A stretch of DNA of 41,616 bases, taken from positions 21,885-63,500 of the forward strand of contig NW_014578606.1 of NCBI RefSeq assembly GCF_000485595.1. The letters run 5' to 3'. Both the position numbers and the translations under genes were made by a program. How positions within the stretch are numbered: the first letter of the stretch is position 1; each line of letters starts with the position of its first letter. Below the pieces are notes generated by a model. It saw only the letters and a program-made list of their open reading frames with translations. It was not told the origin of the DNA and ran no database searches. Source of the stretch: Priapulus caudatus (Eukaryota; Priapulida; Priapulimorpha; Priapulimorphida; Priapulidae). Below are positions 1 to 9,342 of the stretch, in pieces.

Positions 1-204
1 AGGTATTAGATATTATTATTTACGAATTTACGAATTTAATTTTTATTATTATCATTATATAATAAATGTATATCAATTAAATTAAAATAAATTAAACAAT
101 TATTATAAAGTTAATAAACAAAACACCTCATTAAATACATATATATCAGGAGATATATATAATATACTTTTTTTGTATTATATGATATACATATTTATCC
201 TTAC

Positions 205-345
205 TCATCCTCTGTGCGATTATTCGCACCCCGAGCTTCGCCAGGACCGCGTCGCCGAGTCTGTCGACAATCCCAGTACCCCTATATACGACGTAACTCG
301 CAGCTCGCGCCAGAATTACGCGAGAATTCAGATTCATGAATCTCT
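205..345 (-). CDS. Candidate third-or-later ligand-domain exon of class C receptor gene X (weak)
   Basis: The minus strand reads an open stretch ending near ...RLGDAVLAKLGVRIIAQR just before a possible donor (GTAAGG, at 204-199). The pattern of a helix followed by a 'GV.II' strand is what the second half of a GABA-B/ANF-type ligand-binding lobe usually shows. The piece lies downstream of the two firm exons of gene X on the same strand. The right-hand (5') boundary cannot be fixed, no acceptor is convincing, and the N-terminal part does not match the family. It may be chance coding potential in intronic DNA. Confidence 0.2.
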
Positions 346-415
346 CGGGCTGGTCGAGACCAGGGGGCGACTATAGCACGGACCTCATGACTTTCTTGCT
401 TCGAGGTGTACTGCT

Positions 416-714
416 AAGGGGTATATGTATTATTATATATATAATATTTATTATAAAATTACATATAATCCTATAGTGCTAGATATGGGCGGCGGGGCTT
501 GCAAAGTGCAGTGTGCGACTTGGCAGTCTTGTTTTCATTTCTTACATTCATGCTATGTTATTACTCGTGCCTTGAACCAACTTCGACAAAGGTACTCTAT
601 TATTATAAATTGATTCCTAATGAGAATAATTGTTCAGTGGACGTGACCATTGTTAGTAAGACAGATCGTCGAAAGGGGTTTATATAATATCGATCTCAGT
701 TAATTTTCAATGTA
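416..714. other. Intronic or intergenic DNA, no gene seen
   Basis: AT-rich sequence with short open frames on both strands, none resembling a known protein and none bounded by good splice sites. It probably belongs to an intron of gene X, because ligand-domain exons lie to its right on the minus strand. Confidence 0.4.
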
Positions 715-1270
715 ATGTTGATGGCGATGTGTTGTGTGTGTGGTAGTGTGTGGTGGGGCGGAACCGCGTTTTGTCGTTGGCCGCTGTGTTGTGTGTGTGT
801 GGTGTGTGTGGTGCTGTGTGTGGACCAGGATTGGTGGTGTGTATGTGCTGTGTGTGGACCCTTGTGTGTTTGTGCTGTGAGGGTCGTGTGTGTGATTAGA
901 TGTGTGTGTGTGTGTTGTTTAGTGTGTGCGCGCATTGTGTGTGTGTGTGCTGTGTGTGTGTGTGTCGTGTTTGTGCGTGTGTGTGTGTGCCGCGATGTGT
1001 GTGTGTGTGTGTGTGTGTGGCTTGTGGTGGTTTGTGATGTGTGTTGTTGTGTGTGTTTGTGTGTGTGCTGTGTTGCTGTGTGTGTTGTGTGTGTGTGGGG
1101 CTGTGTGTGTGTGTGTGGGCGTGTGTGGTCTATGTAGTTGGTTGTGAGCCTGGTTCTGGTGTGCGTCTGTTTGTGTGTTGTGCTGTCGTCGTGCCAAGTC
1201 GCTGGTGTGTGTGTGTCGCTGTGTGTGCGGTGTGACGCGAAGTGTGTGTGATGTGTGGGCGCGTGTGTGT
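715..1270. repeat. Degenerate GT-rich microsatellite tract (about 550 bp)
   Basis: Almost continuous (TG)n interrupted by TGC, TGG and CGCG steps. All reading frames through it give only Val/Cys (plus) or Thr/His (minus) low-complexity peptides, so its open frames are not genes. Confidence 0.9.
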
Positions 1271-1293
1271 CTATTGCAATGTGTTTGTTACTT

Positions 1294-1295
<2 letters not shown>

Positions 1296-1341
<46 letters not shown>

Positions 1342-1358
1342 TATTATATATATATATC
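1296..1358. repeat. (CT)n followed by (TA)n microsatellite
   Basis: A run of about 16 CT units passes directly into TATATA-rich sequence. It is a compound simple repeat. Confidence 0.9.
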
Positions 1359-1379
1359 TTTTTCTCTGCCCTCGCTTCT

Positions 1380-2017
1380 CAGGCTTCTAACCCGGTTAGC
1401 TATTCCCTGGTCAGGGAGCGTTGTCGCGTGCGGCGGTCGCGCGATACGCAACAGAATTAAACGCTCGAATTGAGCAATTAAAAAAAGATCATATTCCATA
1501 TCATCAATCAAGAATATCATAATTATATCATAGGATCAAGGTTTTATTATAACTATAAGCGAATCTACGCAACGCTTATTTCATGTCACACAACCGCAAA
1601 TCTAGTGCACCGAACGCAGTAAAATTATAATCGCACCAATAGCATATTTTATGCGCTTGTTTGAATATGAAATTATATGCCAGGTCTTCTCTGTAATAGC
1701 AGGCGCAGAGAGGCGCATATAATCAAGTCAAATAATCAGGGCACACCGGAAACAAAACAGTAAAAGAGTCGAAGCAACCATCGTACCAGATTATTTCGTG
1801 TAAATTAAAACGTTAAAAAAAACTTTTGTAATTGTTCATAACATTTTATTTGTAATATTTCCTAGTTTGTTATGTAGGCGCTAATTACTCTGCCAATCTG
1901 TTTTCGCATTACTCCTCGGTTTCCTGTTATCTGGAGGCAATTTCCAAGAGTCTGATGAACCCCCGAGATTCCTGACAAATATGCATTTAAGGTGTATAAA
2001 TTCTCATTGAACTATAC
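1380..2017. other. Probable intron of gene X
   Basis: This stretch lies 3' (minus strand) of the firm exon at 2018-2158 and starts with its GTATAG donor. No further ligand-domain exon could be recognised here. Confidence 0.4.
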
Positions 2018-2158
2018 CTGTAGTATGTTCCAGTAGCGCGACAGCCTTCCAGTGGCCTCTACGACAGGCGAACAGACGGGTCCTAGCATCGAGATCATTG
2101 TCGGCCCAGGTTCCGTAAGCATGCGGGTGACTGCGTACATGCCTAGACCAATGTGACA
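2018..2158 (-). CDS. GABA-B-like class C receptor gene X, ligand-domain exon 2
   Basis: This 141-bp exon (47 codons, phase 0 at both ends) follows an acceptor reading TTTCTAG|TGT and ends ...ATACTACAG|GTATAG. It encodes C-H-I-G-L-G near the start, then GPTMISMLGPVCSPVVEAT and a final YWNILQ. In GABA-B receptors the matching piece follows the first beta strand with a conserved Cys, then 'GPxCSxV.E..A...FWN..Q', and forms part of the extracellular Venus-flytrap ligand-binding domain. The upstream exon at 2761-3042 ends in phase 0, so the two join without shifting frame. The protein would be a plasma-membrane GPCR with an extracellular N-terminus. Whether GABA or another small ligand binds cannot be told from this part. 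The rest of the gene lies to the left, mostly outside the window. Confidence 0.85.
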
Positions 2159-2760
2159 CTAGAAATACAGACAGAGGACGAAACTTTATATTCTCCAGTA
2201 GCGGTTACAGCAATGGGTGAACGCTGGCCGAACACCGAAGCAGCGAGGGTGTCTTTCTCGGCAGGGTATGTTGGCAACAACCCATACCAGAAGGGGGGGG
2301 GGACAACAGTTCATGTCAGTGCTTCAAACTGTAATTTTTTGCTTCTAATGAGCAATAAACCGAGCAACGATAGGTAAAATGGAGATCTGAAATGACCATA
2401 AATGACGGGTTTACGTTCTCTTTCTCTTGTTTTTAGTATTGATTAGTATATTGATTCCAAAGCGGGGGAGGGCATGTCCGAATGCTTTCCCTGATATGCA
2501 TGCCAGTACAGTGTCGTGTAGTTTCACTATCGATAATAGGCTACGATTATTATGACTCGTATTCTATATGTAAGTGATGCAGTATATAACAATCCGTTTA
2601 ACTATGAATGGAGCAGCATAACTTATACGCCAGCCATTTTAAATTGTTGCAACGTACCACAATAACACAGAAAACGCCACAAGCGAATTAACCCAGGCGA
2701 TTCATTCAATGACGACCCCCTCCCCCAATATAGCCCAAACGAGCCCCCCTCCGTAACTAC

Positions 2761-3042
2761 CTGCGTGTCGTTCCAGATTACGTTCAGTTGATAGTCGGGT
2801 AGAATGTCGCTGCGGTTGTTAATCTGGTCTATCGCCATCATCGCCGCCACCCGCAACGCACCGCCACTTGGCCACCTGCTGCCCGTCATCGGAGCGAATC
2901 CAGCGATGTAGAGATTCAACTTGCCGTCGCTCGTCCGCGCGTCCGTCGTGTTGTCGGCCGTTGCTGCCCCTGCAGCAAGTAAGCCGACGATCACTGCTGC
3001 TATGCGTGCGGCACCGCGGTTGCGCTGCCGTGCTCGCATCAT
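2761..3042 (-). CDS. GABA-B-like class C receptor gene X, first coding exon (signal peptide and start of ligand domain)
   Basis: The exon has 94 codons, starting at Met-Met at 3042 and ending at ACACGCAG|GTAGTT (phase 0). Residues 1-30 form a basic stretch followed by a hydrophobic Ala/Val/Leu core, as in a signal peptide. Residues about 41-94 contain LNLYIAGFAPMTG, a WPSGG motif and AIDQINNRSDILPDYQLN, the classic opening of the GABA-B Venus-flytrap domain (first strand, helix with 'VNxRxDILPxYxL', second strand). This start was chosen because it lies directly before the signal peptide and because the CpG-rich sequence at 3045-3130 looks like a promoter region. The gene runs leftward; exon 2 is 603 bp downstream. 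A GABA-B-like receptor is much the likeliest identity; a related orphan class C receptor cannot be excluded. Confidence 0.88.
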
Positions 3043-3044
3043 GC

Positions 3045-3130
3045 CGACGACGCACTGCTAGCCGCGTCGCGTCCGCGCGCGGGTTATATCAAGTTGCCGC
3101 TACCCTGAAAACCGCGCGCGCTGACGGCTT
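3045..3130 (-). promoter_or_regulatory. CpG-rich putative promoter/5' UTR of gene X
   Basis: A short block rich in CG dinucleotides lies directly upstream of the gene X start on the minus strand, whereas the surrounding DNA is AT-rich. No TATA box at a fitting distance was recognised. The promoter role is inferred from position only. Confidence 0.35.
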
Positions 3131-4031
3131 GACAACACTTGCTCAAGTCGTCACGACAGATATTCTAGATAGACGTTATGCATTCGCACGGAAAGATATT
3201 ACAATGGCGAGTAAGTAACTGTCATGTCGGAAGCGAAAGAGGCGTGTGACGTGCGACACGCGAGAGGAAGTAAGTTACTTAGTAGATTGCGTAAAGCGGT
3301 TTCACTTGTTAATGGCGCCGGCGATAATCGTTGTTTGTTGTCACTCAGGCTTGCCCACGTAAGCATGCCGTGTGAAGACGCATAGTCGGGTGCCTCTGCA
3401 AAGTCAGTATTAGCACATTCATCGCTGATCTACACGTCTATTGCTGCATAACAGTTGACAATTGCGATATATCAGATGCAATACAAAGTACGTACTAGTT
3501 TGCGTGCGTGTGCGGTATCTATCTAGTAAAACCTAGAGATAAAACACCTAACATGTGATAGGGCCGCTTCCGTTTTTGTTCTTTGAGATTTTCATCCGAG
3601 CTTCGTAATAATGTTTGCGATATAAATCAGTAGATATCACCGCCGTTTGTTAATTAATTGGCAAAGTATCTGTTTATCCGCATCTTGTGAATTTGAGTCG
3701 AGTGGATTTTGATCATATGTGGGAGAGACAATTAGAGTCTAGGTTAATTGAATGCTTAAAGCTGCTTTCCCACAAACTCCACAAGGTATCTACTCAAAGT
3801 AGGCTAGTGTTCTATGCAAGCATTTTGTGCAAAAATGTTTTGATCGTATGCTTCCTTGTTCGGCCAAAAGCATTCAACGCTTTTGTGCGGTGCAATCTAT
3901 TAACACAGCGGCTCCGTGAGTAGTAAGGAAACCTGTACTCTCGCCCTGAGGGAGGATTCCGATTGGTTGAGACACCACGTGACCACGTCCACGTGACGTG
4001 ACATCACTACCACGTGGATACAGTGAGTTAT
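3131..4031. other. Intergenic DNA, no gene supported
   Basis: There is an open frame at 3687-3923 (plus) of 78 codons, but it resembles no family I recognise and has no good splice context. CACGTG-type palindromes cluster at about 3972-4015 (CACGTGACC, CACGTGACGTGAC, CACGTGG), which could be E-box sites. Confidence 0.4.
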
Positions 4032-4040
4032 GATATGTTC

Positions 4041-4147
4041 AGGACTAAGATAATATAGGATCCTATAATATTATCTTATATTATAATATATATATAATAT
4101 ATATAAGATAATATGATCCTATATTAATCCTATATTATCTTACTCCT
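4041..4147. mobile_element. Palindromic MITE of the AGGAGT family with a perfect 9-bp target duplication
   Basis: The element begins AGGACTAAGATAATATAGGA and ends with its near-perfect reverse complement (...TATTATCTTACTCCT). Its AT-rich centre lets nearly the whole unit fold on itself. Flanks repeat GATATGTTC exactly (4032-4040 and 4148-4156). A 9-bp duplication is typical of Mutator-like elements, but no transposase is present. Related units with AGGAGT ends occur at 19963, 22882, 23468, 39594 and 39818. Confidence 0.8.
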
Positions 4148-4150
4148 GAT

Positions 4151-4543
4151 ATGTTCACAGAATATATGGTAAAAGAATGGGAGTTAGTAAATCATCAGAG
4201 AGGGACCACTACCAGTTATGAAGGAACGCCAAAACTCATGTTAACCCAGTTCGATAAGGTAGAGTATAGCATACATTTCAAAGTATTAAAATTCTACTTA
4301 GAACAGGGTATGATTATTAGAAAGATACATCGAGGCTACTCGTTCCAACAAAGCGCATTTTTCGAACCCTACATTAATTTTAATTCGTTCAAAAGAGCGC
4401 ACGCACGAAACGACGTTGAGAAAGATTTCTGCAAACTTCTCAATAATGGATCTATCTGGCTTAATTGTTACTCAAACGTAAAGATTGAAAACGTACAGCT
4501 GACGTTTCGCCTCCTATCAGGAGGCTTTCTCAAAGCTGACTGA
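4151..4543 (+). pseudogene. Fragment of a Polinton/Maverick-type protein-primed family B DNA polymerase
   Basis: The open frame of 130 codons contains, at residues about 26-100, a segment with the order 'KLM..........H...L.FYLEQGM...KIHR...F.QS.F..PYI..N...R..A.NDVEKDFCKLLNN'. This pattern (…HRxxxFxQSxWLxPYIxxNtxxRxxAxNDxEKdxxKLmNN…) is characteristic of the palm/fingers region of polymerases carried by Polinton/Maverick elements and related protein-primed polymerases. After the LLNN motif the sequence departs from the family, consistent with a frameshift or decay. No other Polinton genes (integrase, ATPase, capsid) were seen nearby. It is a relic fragment of a virus-like element and cannot work as a polymerase. 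A MITE lies immediately upstream. Confidence 0.7.
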
Positions 4544-4578
4544 AGATTATCAGTTTTGACCACCAAATAGTGTAGTGG

Positions 4579-5228
4579 TCAACAGCTTAGTCCACACGTG
4601 ACTGAGTCTGTATCCCACCTCGTCACGGTTGATGTTTGGGTCTTGCGGATCCAGATGGCCTCCTTAATCCAACGCCTGATTTTGATTGGCTCGCGATCGA
4701 TGATCTTAGAATTCTCCCAATCGATTGTGTGATTGTCCTTCGCTGCGTGGTCCGTGATCGCGGATTTGGTTAATTCGGTAGCCGACTGTTTTCGTTGGGC
4801 CCTTGTGAATGATTTGGGTGCTACGGTGTTTACGTCATTTTTATGTTCTTTAAGGCGGGTTTCAAATTTTCAGCCGGTTTCTCCAATATAACTTTTTTCA
4901 CACATTGCACACGGTATCTTGTAGTCTTACAGTCTGTAATGTTGTGTATATCTGTTCTGTCCTTAGGGTGTACCAAATGCATTTTTAAGGTCTCAAGCGG
5001 TCTAATTGTTAATGCCACACCTGCATTTTTTAGGTAACGTTAAACTACGTCCGTGACACCTCTGACATATGGTAGGACAATCATCGCCTTCGGTTTCTCA
5101 GTGGAGGTTTTCTTATGGGATGTTGTTTGTACGCGTGAAGTGTTCATTTCCTTGGACACTTTTCGAGTGCCCATTTGGGGTAGCCGCATTTACCTAGCGC
5201 GTTGTTGATGTGGCGCGCTTCGGCTTCC
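4579..5228 (-). pseudogene. Broken 3' part of a Penelope-like retroelement (RT end plus GIY-YIG endonuclease)
   Basis: Read on the minus strand, the order matches a Penelope-like element. A 'HINNALGKCGYPKWAL' piece comes first (about 5225-5160), then a 'RPLETLKMHLVHPKDRTD' connector (about 5005-4950). A GIY-YIG endonuclease follows, with CEKSYIGETG, FETRLKEHKND, AITDHA, NHTIDW and RRWIKEAIWIRK, stopping at TGA (4581-4579). At least two frame changes and one in-frame stop just after YIGETG break it. From FETRLKEH to the end the frame is open, so decay is moderate. In intact elements the reverse transcriptase copies the RNA at a nick made by the endonuclease. Only the last ~650 bp remain; the RT catalytic core is absent. 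Confidence 0.8.
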
Positions 5229-5229
5229 C

Positions 5230-5230
<1 letters not shown>

Positions 5231-5260
<30 letters not shown>
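5231..5260. repeat. (GT)15 microsatellite at the edge of the Penelope-like remnant
   Basis: Perfect dinucleotide run immediately at the 5' edge of the truncated Penelope-like element. Confidence 0.95.
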
Positions 5261-5269
<9 letters not shown>

Positions 5270-7085
5270 ATAGAGTACATAGTTCCCACTTACTTCAATA
5301 GCCTATTAAATAATTCTCTTTGTAGGTATAACCAACCCCAACGACCACTACGCGATCTGACGTGATCGTATGCCACAATGAGAGCAATGATATGTCATTA
5401 CAGCTTTACATCTATCAAGGCCAGAGGAAATGTCATTACTGTGTGGTGGCAGTTGTTCGATATCATGTGATGGTGACAGGAATTACATGAATTTATTCCA
5501 AATGTTGTCAGGTGTTGTTCAGTAATAACTTGAGATGGGAATTTTCTGTCAATAGCCAGCGGGGTGGTGATAAATATATATTACGGACATAAAACGCTCA
5601 GTCTAAATGCAATTGCGTCGAAATTTGCGGGCATTTGAGACGCTGTCAAGCAATGAATTTATTATCGTCCGTTTGGATTATTAGAGAATTACGTAGCGTA
5701 CATGCAAATCGTATTGTAAAAATGTTCCAGCAAGTGTTAAACAGAATTTGTAGTGTCACGTGATATTTCACATAACCTAATGCAATGAGTGATCACGTGT
5801 GATAATTTAATCGTCAGTAGTTGAGACAATATGAATTATTTGAATTTCAATGGCATTATTTTAGAGAAACAAACAGAACCGCAACTAATTTACCGACAGA
5901 TGGTACACTTGCCGCCTTTACGCTAATTTCGGTTGCAGTTTAAAATTTATAAAGGTTTGTTACACATAGAAAACTGCTTTGAGGATCGGATAAATTAATT
6001 TTACGCATCTCACTTAGCTCCATGTCTATGAACACTGAAGAAAGTGTTCATTCAGGAGGCGGAGTGCTAGGCTAAACCTTCGTAGAGACAATCCCATGCA
6101 CCTAAATCATATAATACCAACACACAAAAACAATGACAATTGCTATTTACGATGTTACAGATAAATTATTCTATTAATGAATATATCCTTGATAGTTTTG
6201 TGTCTATCAGTCATCAATTGTCTCGATCACCCACGTCCTCTTTCGTTCTTTCTCTCCCCACTCTACGACGCGAAAAGTAAAGCCATGCGGGCGACACAGT
6301 TCGTCATGTTCCACACTGTAAACACCACGCGATTCAACAAATAGCTACAAGCAGAATTTACTCCTCCGGCTCAATCTTATAAATTGAATAGCTTTCCCAA
6401 TACTAAGTAATTGTAACAATAGATGGCGCCAGGATGCAACAGACCGCAGAATGAGAGCGTCGGGTTCTTAAACAATCATTTGCTACCGCTTTAAATTTTT
6501 CGCGATTTGCTCGTCAGCTTGGAATGAGATATTACAAGGCCGTAACCTTGATAAGAAAACGACAGCAGCTACTTTTTAATTTGCGAGCCAAAATAAAATA
6601 AGAAGCCTAACATACATGAAGTCAACGTGAATGTAAACAATAATAGAAATTGATTATTTCTTCATTCCTATTTCTATCCTCAACGACCTTAACTTATTAA
6701 AAACTGTTGAAGTAAAATACTCCAGTGAAAGTATTCACTTATAACTACTTGGTTAGGTAGCGCAATTTGGCACCAGGGAATTTCTCGGCCTATGGCTCTG
6801 ATTTCTAAGCAAAACTGCATTGAACACTAACAAACGCACGGCGGTTTCGTCTTGCGTCAACAGTAATAAGAATAGTGAGTTACATAGCGCCCTGATTGCA
6901 ACGAAATACACGAAGACCGTGTTAACGAGCATTAAAAACTAGTACGGTGTGAATACAGTTCTGATTACATGTGGCGCACCCTACCCAACTGGTGCTCTAT
7001 TTGCTTCTAATGGACGTTCACTCATGAAGAAAGTGAGAACGGGGGACAATCGATTTAGTTCTACCCAACGTTGACATACTAGACC
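5261..7085. other. Intergenic AT-rich DNA, nothing recognised
   Basis: No open frame longer than about 60 codons, no recognisable exon, RNA gene or mobile element end was found in these 1.8 kb on either strand. It separates the 5' end of gene X from the 3' end of gene Y. Confidence 0.5.
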
Positions 7086-7092
7086 GTGACTT

Positions 7093-7096
7093 TCTC

Positions 7097-7153
<57 letters not shown>
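7093..7153. repeat. (TC)n microsatellite
   Basis: About 30 uninterrupted TC units. It extends a spurious minus-strand open frame with an Arg-Glu run. Confidence 0.95.
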
Positions 7154-7154
<1 letters not shown>

Positions 7155-7155
7155 A

Positions 7156-7245
7156 GCGCACACGTGGCGATTTCTCGGCGATTTTGTCGCCGGCAACAGA
7201 ATCGCCGGTACTAGCGATAAAAATCGCCACGTGTGCGCCGGGCTT
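7156..7245. mobile_element. 90-bp MITE with TAA target duplication
   Basis: Flanked by TAA at 7153-7155 and 7246-7248. The right end read backwards starts AGCCCGGCGCACACGTGGCG; the left end GCGCACACGTGGCGATTT matches it after losing a few terminal bases. The arms pair over about 20 bp. The ends resemble those of the larger TAA-flanked element at 14208-14625. A 3-bp TAA duplication fits PIF/Harbinger-type transposition. The microsatellite abuts its left target site. Confidence 0.65.
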
Positions 7246-7249
7246 TAAG

Positions 7250-8640
7250 AAGGGCATGAAGGGAAAACAAGAACGGAAAGGAGGAAGGCTTCGAAGGGAA
7301 GAGAAACGAGAGCGAGGGCAAAGAAGCCCTGAAAAGAAATGGTCGGGTAGAAGGTATGGGAAAAAAGATACAGGAAAAATTAGCAAAGGATAAGGCAGAG
7401 GCATACAAATGTGATAGAAGGAAAATAGAGGAGTAGCGTGTGATGGAGGGAAAATACGAGACGATTGGTAAGGTAAAGAGATGCAAAGACGCGAGAGCGA
7501 TGAGAGAGGACACATAGTGAAGATATAGGTCATTTCGAAAATATAAGAAGAAACAAACTGTCGCAATTTATAATCACATTACTAAAAACAATTTTAGATG
7601 GTCTTTCATGTTTTATCCTAAATGCCACATTAACTTCGTCGTCAATTCTATTTTCTGCCGACACCTTACAAATAACTTCCATTCTTAACGTCCTAAATGC
7701 GATTACCCGTGTCTAAAATTTCTTACACCAACAGAAAACTCGATAAAGTGCCTAATAGCAATGGCTTTTAGCAACAACCATTACCATTCATGCCATTACC
7801 ATGACCAATCAGGACACGACATATCGGTGCAAGGATTTGAGTCAGGCGACCGTACCTCTAAGAAAAGATATCTGAGACGAACAACTTGCATTTCCGGTGT
7901 CACGAAAAATACCACGTAAATATAAGAAGATCTACTGTCACGCATGTGTCATACGTGCCTTTCACGTGTGCAGTGCTCACAAGGATTGCGCATATTGAGG
8001 AAGTATGTTAACGCATACGAATTGGGGGATCAGGAACGGAGGGAAGAGGAAGGCGAATGAAAAGGAAATAGGGAGGTGTGAAAAGAGGAAGAGAAGAAGG
8101 GAGAAACTACAAATTAAGAGGAGGGAAGAGCGAGAGGATGAAAAAGATGAGAAATATTCGGGATGTTCAAAAATAGGAGTCATGGGTTATAGTTAGAAGG
8201 CTCAGGTGGTTGAGCTGGGAGCGGTAGCAGAAGAGAGGGCCAAAATCCATGCAATTAAAGTCACGGCATATTCTCTGCTTCTGATGCCAACTGAACTTAA
8301 TGTGAATAACAGCGTTTCAATGTTTGAATCCTCACACACTATCACGAAAAGCAAATCAACACATGACGCATACTCCGGCTTGCTCATGCGCACTCTGTCG
8401 CGTGTCGTTGCACTGCGTCATTTCTGATCTTCCTTTGTTCGTCGTCGTGTGTTTGTTACATGATCGGTCTTGCCGCTCGTGTGCTTACATACATATTCAA
8501 TAACACACGACCGATTTAATTCTGGGAATTGGCCGTTGATAGTGCTTTGTGAATTACGGCCTTCTTGTGAGACGGCACTTAACCGCATGTAGGTCGCGAA
8601 CATGTTAACAAGGCTCGGCATCAGATGCACTGCGAGAAAG
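7250..8640. other. Purine-rich intergenic DNA, no gene supported
   Basis: Several open frames exist but consist of Lys/Arg/Glu or Ser/Phe/Leu runs caused by purine-rich composition (for example 7260-7500 and 8005-8160). None resembles a known protein. Confidence 0.4.
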
Positions 8641-8647
8641 GTAGAGC

Positions 8648-8648
<1 letters not shown>

Positions 8649-8675
<27 letters not shown>
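8649..8675. repeat. (GA)n microsatellite
   Basis: Short perfect dinucleotide run. Confidence 0.95.
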
Positions 8676-8681
<6 letters not shown>

Positions 8682-8702
8682 AAGAGTAAGCGAAAAAGAG
8701 AA

Positions 8703-9126
8703 TATAAAAGGAAGAGCGCGGGATAGACTGGGGCCTCGTAATATTCTCCCGGGATGTGCTAGTTTGCTATTACTGTAGTAGTACAGCGTAGACTTTCCTC
8801 TACGCTATCGTTCGGGAACGATTTTCTGTGATTGCTGATCCTTACTGTGTTTACGGTTGCTGCTATTGACCCTTTCGGTGTATGGTGCGGCGTCAACTTT
8901 TCGGTGAACATTTCTCGGTGACCGTTTCATGACTGTCACAGTACCATCCGAGGCCGTTTATTGTTTGCGGTCAACCACTGTAGCGCGTGCATCGCCACCA
9001 ACGCTACGCAGGCACGTGGGGCGCGAGTCGAAGCCACCAACGCCCTCTATAACTACCATCATCATCGTCGCACTTGTCGCGTTGTGTTTCGCACAATACG
9101 TGACTAGAGTCCATTTTCAACTATAG
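8703..9126 (+). other. Possible plus-strand transcription unit with TATA-like box and a 65-codon open frame (weak)
   Basis: A TATAAAAG box lies at about 8703, and an ATG at 8929 opens 65 codons ending at 9126. The predicted peptide has a Thr/Pro-rich middle and a hydrophobic C-terminal stretch (TTIIIVALVALCFA) that could be a membrane segment. I recognise no family. The open frame overlaps, on the opposite strand, the presumed 3' UTR of receptor gene Y, so it may equally be chance. Confidence 0.2.
8956..8961 (-). terminator. Candidate poly(A) signal of receptor gene Y
   Basis: TTTATT on the plus strand reads AATAAA on the minus strand, about 200 bp after the stop codon of the putative last exon of gene Y. 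Assigned by position only. Confidence 0.35.
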
Positions 9127-9159
9127 GAGACCCTATGCGAGACGTCAGCACTTTCTGTG

Positions 9160-9339
9160 CTAACATCGTACGTCTTGCACTGCACGCGTAGCGGGAGACG
9201 GGGGAGGCGGAGGCATCGGCGGCGTTTCTGGCGGTGACGAGTCAGCCGTGTGTCGCTTCGCAGTACCATTGTCACACACCTTTACCCCCGACCTAAAAAT
9301 CTCCAGTTCTTTTAACGCCTCCTCGTAGTCCTGCTTTAC
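9160..9339 (-). CDS. Probable last exon (cytoplasmic tail) of class C receptor gene Y
   Basis: An acceptor (TTATTGTCGGACAG|GTAAAG) opens 59 codons ending in TAG at 9162-9160. The encoded piece begins with a charged helix (VKQDYEEALKELEIF), then a Ser/Pro-rich section with PPETPPMPPPPPSP, and ends AVQDVRC. GABA-B receptors follow TM7 with a cytoplasmic tail that often starts with a charged or coiled-coil helix, so length, composition and position (same strand, downstream of the transmembrane exons at 11537 and 12519) suit a receptor tail. The intervening TM7 exon was not found, so linkage to gene Y is inferred. Confidence 0.45.
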   Translation of the reverse strand, partial: VKQDYEEALKELEIFRSGVKVCDNGTAKRHTADSSPPETPPMPPPPPSPATRAVQDVRC

Positions 9340-9342
9340 CTG

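Noticed and set aside
715-1137. 140-codon Cys/Val open frame
   Set aside because: Pure (TG)n microsatellite translation.
7018-7566. 182-codon minus-strand open frame
   Set aside because: Extended by a TC microsatellite and purine-rich DNA; composition Ser/Phe/Leu/Pro with no family resemblance.
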